A stretch of DNA of 41,083 nt from a virus, in the IMG/VR virus record IMGVR_UViG_3300023223_000787, positions 1 to 41,083 of that record; one strand, written 5' to 3'. The position numbers and the translations under genes were made by a program. Below the pieces are notes generated by a model that saw nothing but the letters and a program-made list of their open reading frames with translations, had not been told where the DNA came from and ran no database searches. Below, in pieces: positions 35,580 to 41,083 of the stretch (position 1 is the stretch's first letter; the number at the start of each line of letters is the position of its first letter).

Positions 35580-36290
35580 TTAATTAGCCTTTGGAACCCT
35601 GAGACTTCGAAAGGTATCTTTGCCCTGATTAATGAAATCTAATGCTGCTTTGTCTGCATCTACAGGAATTGGGGAACCCTGTGGCACCCCTCCGCTTGCA
35701 GCAGGTAACATTGCATTACGTGCAATTTCTTCATCAGATAGCCCCTTAAATTCGAGCCTCTCTACGGTTCTGTCTAGTGATTTCTCTAAAATCTGTGCGT
35801 CAGTTTTATTTCTGTTTTCCTCAAGTGCGGCTAGTGCATCGAAATCCGCCCTCACCTCATTGCCATACTTCTTAAGCTCAGGATATTTATCATATACTGG
35901 TTGCATGGCGGTGATGCATTCCTGTTCATTTTGTTTCTCTGCCCTAAGCTCTGTCCTCATTTCTTCTTTGGCAATCTTTCGATTCTCCTCAAAAAGTTCT
36001 GAGGGAGTCTTGGCAAATGCTGTGTGAAGTGCATGAGGTGTTGGTTTTTGATTCACACCTGAAAGTGCAGCGAATGTTTCCTGCATTTGCTTTTGCACTT
36101 CTGCATTCACCTGATCCGTAACAGTTTGGGTCACTGTATCTGTCACAGCTCCGGTGACATTATCTGTGATATTTTGAGCAAGTGCTGCTTCATCTATCTG
36201 AGGTGCTTGCTCTTTGGAGTCCTGAGCGGAGGAGGTAGATGTCTCGCCCTCTGCTGGTGTAGTTTTTTCTTCTGTCTGTTGGTCACTCAT
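35580..36290 (-). CDS. Scaffolding-like protein, 236 aa
   Basis: Acidic, Gln/Glu/Thr-rich N-terminus (TEEKTTPAEGETSTSSAQDS), then helical coiled-coil segments (IDEAALAQNITDNVTGAVTD, VQKQMQETFAALSGVNQKPT, ENRKIAKEEMRTELRAEKQN). The C-terminal region has DKAALDFINQGKDTFRSLRV. Composition, size and place between the portal and capsid genes identify it as the capsid assembly scaffold. Confidence 0.7.
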   Translation of the reverse strand: MSDQQTEEKTTPAEGETSTSSAQDSKEQAPQIDEAALAQNITDNVTGAVTDTVTQTVTDQVNAEVQKQMQETFAALSGVNQKPTPHALHTAFAKTPSELFEENRKIAKEEMRTELRAEKQNEQECITAMQPVYDKYPELKKYGNEVRADFDALAALEENRNKTDAQILEKSLDRTVERLEFKGLSDEEIARNAMLPAASGGVPQGSPIPVDADKAALDFINQGKDTFRSLRVPKAN

Positions 36291-36561
36291 CCTTATTCAT
36301 CCTTATAATCTTTTCATTACGTGCTAGTCTGGCCCTCTCTCCACCTGCTATGATGGAAATAATGCGCTGCTCTAAATGGTAGTAGGCTCTAAATTCTCCC
36401 ACTGCTTTTTGCTGCTCTGCTGGATCATTAACCTCAGTGAGCTTAAGCATGACATCTCTTTTGCCCTGTGATATCCAAGCACCAAGGGTTTCCTTGAAAC
36501 CTGTGGTGTTCACAAAAGACAAAAGCCTATCGGAATCCAACTCCACTAACGTTTTTTTCAT
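36283..36561 (-). CDS. Hypothetical protein between portal and scaffold, 92 aa
   Basis: MKKTLVELDSDRLLSFVNTT, then KETLGAWISQGKRDVMLKLT, AVGEFRAYYHLEQRIISIIA and GGERARLARNEKIIRMNKDE. All-helical and charged. Its ending overlaps the scaffold start by 8 nt. Unknown function; often such genes encode small head-assembly factors. Confidence 0.6.
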   Translation of the reverse strand: MKKTLVELDSDRLLSFVNTTGFKETLGAWISQGKRDVMLKLTEVNDPAEQQKAVGEFRAYYHLEQRIISIIAGGERARLARNEKIIRMNKDE

Positions 36562-36567
36562 ATGTGT

Positions 36568-38706
36568 TTATTGGTTTACGATGTTGAGAGCACCTTCTGG
36601 AAATCTTGCGCCATTTTGAGGGGCTCCCTGTGCATTCTGTTGCTGCTGCTGTTGCTGCTGTTCTTGTGCAGCTTGAATCTGTAAAAGAATCTGCTGGTGC
36701 TGCTGTGCATGTTGCTGGAGCGCTGGTGTGGCGCTTGGGGTATTGAGCAATAAAGAATGTGATTGGAAGTGCAGCTCATGGTCATCTTGCTCTTGCACCT
36801 CCACTCCCCTACCCGCAAGGAGAAGCTGATTCTCCAGATTGATCCTTCCCAACACAGTATCGGGAATGAAGAAGTCATCCACATTCTCAAATCCAATTGC
36901 CTCAAATGCTTCTTTAGCAAGAGGGGCAAGATTTACCATCTGAGCAATAGGACCGCTGCTGTTAACAATAGCAAGTGCATCATTGAAGTCATCAATCTTG
37001 GACGATTTGTCAATCTCAGAACTAAATCCCTTAATCTTAAAACGATAGAAATTATTGAGGATACCAAGCCTTTGTCTTTCATCCAGTTCTGAGAGAACTC
37101 GAATCTCCCCTGCGTCCAGTACCTCTTGTATCTCTGGATTAGTTGTGATGGTTGGAATTGCAAATTGAAGTATGCGGGCAAAGGTTTTCTCCAGAAGTGG
37201 GATGATAAAGGTGAGTTCAAGGTCAATGGCAACATTGTTTACATTGCGCTGTGTGCCCTGAGATCTTATCTGTGACTCTGCTGCTGTGACTCTGCTTCTT
37301 TGGGTTTGACCTCCAAGGTCAATTTCTGATATACCCATTTGCTCATCAATGGACTGCTGTAATATCTGGTTTGTGGGGGTGAATTGATTCTCAATGTTTG
37401 AGGTAAGGCTCACATGATGAAAGGCATCGCGGGGTGGTCCAAAGGTTTCAATTATCTTTCCAGGTTCTATCCCTGTTTCAAGAATACCCTTATCCACCAG
37501 CTTGGCATAGTCCACTCCTGTGATTCCCACAGTGTTGAATCTCATCTGGTCATTCGCCAGATTCATATTTGCGTCAAGTTCTCTTGACATTTGGACTGCA
37601 TTATCACCCGCGCCTGCGCCTGTGGGACGGAAGGGAACCTCCTTCACAGCACTGTCTACAAATGGGGTAAGTTTATGGGCGGGTGGCTCCCAATATGGAT
37701 ACTCCTCCCATTCCTTAATAAGTACAGAATTGTTGGCTATGACACAGCCCCAAGCTTCCTTTTTAATCTCCCCATCCAAAATGAGGGGACCAAAATAAAT
37801 GGTAAGCTCTACCACATCAGAGTTTTGGTCTGTGGTGAGATTCTTAAAACGAAAGTTCCGTGTGCGGGTGTGTTCCTGCAACTGCCCAGTACTCACCATA
37901 CTCACTGCTTTCTTATTGAAAAAGCCTTTCTTCGCAAGGTCCTCTAATTGCCACAACCTCATACGGGTTTTGTAGGCACCCTGCATTGACTCTTCCATGT
38001 ATTGGGTATTGGTGTCCCAATAGCGATCCATGGGATTTATCACCTGAAGGTCTAGGCATCCCACCTGTATGAAGGGCTTGATATTCTTTTCTGGCCTTGC
38101 GGGCTCATCCCCAGAGAGAATCGCGGGAAGTTCGTTGAAGGATGCCTCCACACTGTCCCGCAAGCCCACCTCATCCTCGATTGTGAGCATGGGATTCTGT
38201 ACCTGATCGGCAAGTTCTTTCTGCTCCCTCACCACCTGGGGCTTTGTTTTAAGGGATGTCCACTCGGGATTCCTTACAAGACAATTCTTCCACGCTACCG
38301 CTACAGAGCCCATAGAAATGTATGAGCTGAGCAGAAAGGTGGAAGCTCTCCTTTTAAATCCTGCTTTACCAAGGTAGTAATCTTGGAGCTTTTTGAATAT
38401 AGGAGCAAGAAGAAGGGCAAGCTCATTGTCTGAGTTTTGAGGCTCAAAGTCATAGAAGTCTGGTTGGGTAAGTAGTACCTCTCTACTTCTTCCAGCAGCA
38501 CTTCTTATTCTGGCTTCATATTTGCCCAATGAGAAATTGCTTTGCCACTCTTGCTTTTCATGGAAGATAGACCCATCCGTGAACTGAACGAAGTTATCTA
38601 TCCATTTGTTTTTAATGAGGTTGGTCTCTTCATCATGCTTAGTGATCCACTGGCTGACAAAGGAGACCTTTTCCTCATCCTTAACTCTTTTACTTTTTCT
38701 TGCCAA
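36568..38706 (-). CDS. Portal protein, 712 aa
   Basis: TTG start at 38706 with GGTGGAAAG about 8 nt upstream. The protein shows the large podovirus portal layout: N-terminal IRSAAGRSREVLLTQPDFYD and SFNELPAILSGD, an IYFGPLILDGEIKKEAWGCV strand pair, the crown helices with RELDANMNLANDQMRFNTVG and EQMGISEIDLGGQTQRSRVT, then NVAIDLELTFIIPLLEKTFA. It ends with a glutamine-rich tail (QQQQQQQQ near residue 688) encoded by a CTG/TTG-rich stretch at 36638-36670. Portals form the dodecameric gate at the capsid vertex. The gene lies between terminase and scaffold genes as expected. Confidence 0.82.
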   Translation of the reverse strand: MARKSKRVKDEEKVSFVSQWITKHDEETNLIKNKWIDNFVQFTDGSIFHEKQEWQSNFSLGKYEARIRSAAGRSREVLLTQPDFYDFEPQNSDNELALLLAPIFKKLQDYYLGKAGFKRRASTFLLSSYISMGSVAVAWKNCLVRNPEWTSLKTKPQVVREQKELADQVQNPMLTIEDEVGLRDSVEASFNELPAILSGDEPARPEKNIKPFIQVGCLDLQVINPMDRYWDTNTQYMEESMQGAYKTRMRLWQLEDLAKKGFFNKKAVSMVSTGQLQEHTRTRNFRFKNLTTDQNSDVVELTIYFGPLILDGEIKKEAWGCVIANNSVLIKEWEEYPYWEPPAHKLTPFVDSAVKEVPFRPTGAGAGDNAVQMSRELDANMNLANDQMRFNTVGITGVDYAKLVDKGILETGIEPGKIIETFGPPRDAFHHVSLTSNIENQFTPTNQILQQSIDEQMGISEIDLGGQTQRSRVTAAESQIRSQGTQRNVNNVAIDLELTFIIPLLEKTFARILQFAIPTITTNPEIQEVLDAGEIRVLSELDERQRLGILNNFYRFKIKGFSSEIDKSSKIDDFNDALAIVNSSGPIAQMVNLAPLAKEAFEAIGFENVDDFFIPDTVLGRINLENQLLLAGRGVEVQEQDDHELHFQSHSLLLNTPSATPALQQHAQQHQQILLQIQAAQEQQQQQQQQNAQGAPQNGARFPEGALNIVNQ

Positions 38707-38709
38707 GGG

Positions 38710-38871
38710 CTACTTTCCACCCTTAATCATTCCCTTTTGGGGAAGTGGGTTAGCCATTGAGCTTGCGCCCCTCTTTGCACCCTCAGAGGTATAACTTACA
38801 ATATTGGGTCCAAATGATGCTGGCATTGATTCTTTAGAACTATTAATTGGCTTTCTGTCCTTACTTGCCAT
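38710..38871 (-). CDS. Small hypothetical protein between terminase and portal, 53 aa
   Basis: ATG at 38871 with GGAGAATCTC directly upstream; stop TAG just before the portal start. MASKDRKPINSSKESMPASF then GPNIVSYTSEGAKRGASSMA and NPLPQKGMIKGGK. Polar, basic and likely disordered. Podoviruses often have a small gene here of unknown role. Confidence 0.55.
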   Translation of the reverse strand: MASKDRKPINSSKESMPASFGPNIVSYTSEGAKRGASSMANPLPQKGMIKGGK

Positions 38872-38880
38872 GAGATTCTC

Positions 38881-40488
38881 CTATCTATATGTATTGGCGA
38901 ATGAGAAGGTTTTACCCCCCCTCTTAAAATGTTTTGCTTTGAGTGACCACTTAAGATAAAAAGTGATTAGTCTTGTGGCGATTACCACTGGGCTCTTAGA
39001 TTGAAACCTATCATAACCAAGCACCCAAAGATTGTTATTGTGATCTATACATGCTGCAAGAAACACAGTGAAGTCTGATTGTCCACCCTCTGAATAAGCA
39101 AGGTCTCCCGAAATGTATAGGTGTGCAGGAAGGTCTTTTGGGGGATATATTCCCTCTGCGAGAAATGCAGGTATCATGTGGAGGGCATCAGCTATATCAT
39201 CATGCTTTGCAGCTCCAAGCCTTCGAAGCTCATAACCCAAAGAATCAGTGTTGGATATATTGGGAGGAATCATCCAAGCCCTGCACTTCAACCTCCCCTC
39301 TCTGGTGATTGGCTCAAGTGCGGCACATATCTTATCTGTTTTCGTGAGGCCCTTCTCCTTCTTCTGGGCCACCGGGACAAGATACATCCCAACATTCTGT
39401 TCCCTATTTATCTCCTCCATGAGAGAGAATATGGGCTTCCCGCCCCCAGTGATTTCTATTCCCACCTTCATACACTGACCGAAATCGGGGGTATCTTCGG
39501 GTTTATATATGTCAATGTCTTTTATGTGGAGAATCTGGTCTTCTTCTGGAACTGGATTATTTCTCATTTGGCAGGCAAAGTAGTGGCGAGACTTTGGATC
39601 TGGTACAGACATTTCCCTTATAAGACCATCGTGGGGAAATCCCGAAACATGCTTTGAACCCCACCTTTTCTTTAGGGGATATATAGGGTCCTTTTTGGGG
39701 TCATCTTGGATAAAGCAGCTCTTCACCAAACAGTGGAAATATCCCTGCTTCCCCACAATCTTTTTGTCAATGGCCCGACCCGCTGAATCACTATCATGAT
39801 AGCGGGTTTGGTTCCAACGAAACACCCCATTGGGGGGTAAGAGGCGAAGACAATTGTCAATGAATCTTATCTGCTTCTCCCAACCTTCAGGAGATGAATT
39901 TTTGTCTACGCAAATGTCATCTAAATAGCATTCGTCTGGATGGTAGCCTGTTATGTTTTTATTTACAGAAGCGAGAAGGAGGGTTGGTTCCAATCTTGCC
40001 CTTCTTGCATGAGAGGGCAAGGTGTATGCATACATACCCCACTTTTCACACTCTGCGGTAGAAGATGGAAGGATGTCGGAAAAAGCCCACTGAAGCGTTG
40101 TATTTTTTAATAGAGTGTTCCCTACGAGGCTTCCGATACCCTTCGCTAAGTCCTCAGTGGCCGAGGCCGCGAGGATTGAAATCGATGGTTCTTTAATAAT
40201 ACTCTGAATAATCCTTGCACCAGAGAAGAGAGTTTTTACATGTCCTCTGGGCAGAACAATAAGTTGGTCTTCATGCTCATGCTTCGAAGCAAAGGAAAGT
40301 AATTCTTTCCCATGAAGCTCTTCATCAAGAAAGTGCCAACCCAACACTGCCCTAATCAGGAACCACAGGTCTTCCCTGCACAAAGCTCTAAAAGCCTCTT
40401 TGTACTTTGCTTTACTTTTGGATTTTAGGTGCTTTAGAATCTGGAGCTTTTCCCTTACCGCTTGGTCAGGGTGCTCATGTATTATCAT
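38881..40488 (-). CDS. Large terminase subunit with a circularly permuted nuclease domain
   Basis: A 535-residue packaging motor. The ATPase half is regular: Walker A-like LPRGHVKT (79-86), Walker B ECYLDDI (186-192), coupling segment RWNQTRYHDSD (224-234), CQMRNNPVPEED (306-317). In the nuclease half, the segment KVGIEITGGGKPIFSLMEEI (341-360, motif II) and GAAKHDDIADALHMIPAFL (425-443, motif III) come first, followed by HLYISGDLAYSEGGQSDF (456-473, motif I with D462 and D472), NNNLWVLGYDRFQS and a final helix (ATRLITFYLKWSLKAKHF). In known terminases motif I comes before II and III. The frame is open throughout. Walker A has V in place of the usual G or S before K. Confidence 0.87.
   Translation of the reverse strand: MIIHEHPDQAVREKLQILKHLKSKSKAKYKEAFRALCREDLWFLIRAVLGWHFLDEELHGKELLSFASKHEHEDQLIVLPRGHVKTLFSGARIIQSIIKEPSISILAASATEDLAKGIGSLVGNTLLKNTTLQWAFSDILPSSTAECEKWGMYAYTLPSHARRARLEPTLLLASVNKNITGYHPDECYLDDICVDKNSSPEGWEKQIRFIDNCLRLLPPNGVFRWNQTRYHDSDSAGRAIDKKIVGKQGYFHCLVKSCFIQDDPKKDPIYPLKKRWGSKHVSGFPHDGLIREMSVPDPKSRHYFACQMRNNPVPEEDQILHIKDIDIYKPEDTPDFGQCMKVGIEITGGGKPIFSLMEEINREQNVGMYLVPVAQKKEKGLTKTDKICAALEPITREGRLKCRAWMIPPNISNTDSLGYELRRLGAAKHDDIADALHMIPAFLAEGIYPPKDLPAHLYISGDLAYSEGGQSDFTVFLAACIDHNNNLWVLGYDRFQSKSPVVIATRLITFYLKWSLKAKHFKRGGKTFSFANTYR
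39070..39134. repeat. 65-bp direct repeat, internal copy (in terminase gene)
   Basis: Identical to the last 65 bases of the window (41019-41083). It encodes terminase residues of about 452-473, spanning the linker and motif I that sit at the permutation joint. This is the native context. Confidence 0.9.
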
Positions 40489-40688
40489 GACTTGATAAGT
40501 TTGGCCTTCTTCATGCGCCCCACAAAATCAGTAATGGCAATAGCAATCTTATCAACATCTTCACGAATCATCTCAGTCTTATAATCCATACTTTTAATTT
40601 TGTCTTCCATGGTGAAGAGGTTAAGAACCACCGCTGTCAGGGTGCCCAATATAATCCCGAAAACAAATACCACTATAAGTGCTGCCAT
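40485..40688 (-). CDS. Small membrane-anchored protein, 67 aa
   Basis: One N-terminal transmembrane helix (MAALIVVFVFGIILGTLTAV) followed by a charged amphipathic helix (KIKSMDYKTEMIREDVDKIA). It overlaps the preceding wrap gene (TAATG) and the terminase start (ATGA). A signal-arrest or spanin-like role is possible, but its place before terminase argues against a simple lysis role. Function unknown. Confidence 0.6.
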   Translation of the reverse strand: MAALIVVFVFGIILGTLTAVVLNLFTMEDKIKSMDYKTEMIREDVDKIAIAITDFVGRMKKAKLIKS

Positions 40689-40988
40689 TATAATCCCAAC
40701 TTTATCCTTCCAAAGATTGACTTGCCCTTCTCTTTCCCATTCACCCTTGTGGCTTCGGTTTCTGTGTGGGTACTCTCTGGGGTGGCGGGCTCTGAGGGGT
40801 CCTGAACAGAAGAAGGGTGAGTAGTGGAGGGCTGAGCTGGAGAGAACTCCAACCCCAAGGTTCCAGCCCTCCTGAACATCACATTTCCATCATCATCTTC
40901 AGTGACTAAAAAAACCTCTCTCACAGGAATGTGCTTCTCTGCTGCCTCTATAAGTTCCGAGAGGGAAAGTATAGGGGTGAAAATGGTT
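40688..40988 (-). CDS. 3' part of hypothetical protein gene that wraps across the circle
   Basis: This continues the frame that begins at 74. It encodes DDPTIFTPILSLSELIEAAE, then VREVFLVTEDDDGNVMFRRA and a Ser/Thr/Pro-rich tail (PAQPSTTHPSSVQDPSEPAT) ending in GKSIFGRIKLGL. A reading that starts at TTG 41050 instead uses the misplaced 65-bp copy and is an artefact. Together 124 residues. Likely a globular middle with flexible ends; function unknown. The stop overlaps the next start as TAATG. Confidence 0.75.
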
Positions 40989-41018
40989 GGATCGTCACGA
41001 TGTTTAGCCACTACACGA
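40989..41018. repeat. Terminal overlap, copy 2 (circle closure)
   Basis: Identical to 1-30. Removing everything from 40989 onward and joining to position 1 gives the restored wrap gene and a circular length of 40,988 bp. Confidence 0.85.
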
Positions 41019-41083
41019 GAAGTCTGATTGTCCACCCTCTGAATAAGCAAGGTCTCCCGAAATGTATAGGTGTGCAGGAAGGT
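41019..41083. repeat. 65-bp direct repeat, misplaced copy at the window end
   Basis: Exact copy of 39070-39134. It is joined to the closure overlap through the shared nine bases AAGTCTGAT. It interrupts the wrap gene and gives it a false TTG start. Chimeric read or assembly jump is the simplest reading; a real minority junction is discussed in the findings. Confidence 0.85.

Noticed and set aside
35632-36027. 131-codon plus-strand frame opposite the scaffold-like gene
   Set aside because: Serine-rich shadow of a Glu/Lys-rich helical protein, without a start site.
36638-36670. CTG/TTG-rich repeat tract, considered as a tandem DNA repeat of regulatory interest
   Set aside because: It encodes the glutamine-rich tail of the portal protein and is best explained as protein low complexity.
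39121-39657. 178-codon plus-strand open frame opposite the terminase gene
   Set aside because: It is antisense to a recognised gene, has no ribosome site and its translation is rich in Cys, Ser and aromatic residues typical of shadow frames.
40688-41050. 120-residue reading starting at TTG 41050
   Set aside because: Its first 10 or so codons come from the misplaced 65-bp terminase copy; closing the circle gives a better ATG start at 74.

Overview
The window is an essentially complete genome of a tailed phage, most likely a short-tailed podovirus-like one, of about 41 kb. The virion genes include a large terminase, portal, scaffold-like protein, HK97-type capsid candidate, head-tail adaptor, nozzle-like protein and internal virion proteins. 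I see no tape-measure, sheath or tail-tube gene. Positions 1-30 are repeated exactly at 40989-41018. Closing the sequence there restores a 124-codon gene that is cut by the window ends (40988 down to 40688, preceded by 74 down to 1), so the molecule was assembled as a circle or circularly permuted genome of about 40,988 bp. The last 65 bases (41019-41083) do not belong there: they copy 39070-39134 inside the terminase gene. The host looks Gram-negative: there is a twin-arginine type N-terminus, Sec signal peptides, an ArdA antirestriction protein and a Dam-type methylase. I see no integrase, repressor, tRNA, DNA polymerase, RNA polymerase or CRISPR array.

Layout. (1) 75-966 is a noncoding region rich in short repeats, followed by a minus-strand exported protein gene (967-1401). 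(2) 1575-5658, plus strand: a tightly packed early operon of small proteins. It includes ArdA, a pair resembling IS66 TnpA and TnpB but with no TnpC, and a ribbon-helix-helix protein. TGATATCA palindromes precede it. (3) 9081-5630, minus strand: a TOPRIM/CHC2 primase-like protein, an unknown protein, a RusA-like resolvase, a zinc-ribbon protein, two unknowns and a helical DNA-binding-like protein. (4) 9489-18839, plus strand: a single-stranded DNA binding protein with a DDDDIPF tail, a DEDD exonuclease, a Dam-type methylase and many small accessory proteins, ending with a Tat-signal protein. (5) Minus strand, from 74 through the closure and down to about 18967: terminase, portal, scaffold, capsid, adaptor, small beta-rich appendage proteins, nozzle, LamG-like protein, glycine-rich and internal virion proteins, a holin-like protein, a lytic transglycosylase, an exported protein and a 41-residue peptide. 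A minus-strand terminator sits inside the end of the Tat-signal gene.

How it works together (inference). The early operon protects incoming DNA and reprograms the cell. The two divergent replication operons supply primase, SSB, exonuclease and resolvase to a host replisome. The long minus-strand operon builds, fills and releases particles.

The most striking observations are two proteins with permuted domain order. In the terminase, the nuclease motif I segment lies after the HDDIADAL motif instead of before the GIE segment. In the primase, the TOPRIM domain lies before the CHC2 zinc finger. Also notable are the IS66 TnpA/TnpB-like pair in a phage operon, a strongly over-represented word CTGAGCGCA that forms part of a longer intergenic element, and the Tat-signal protein.
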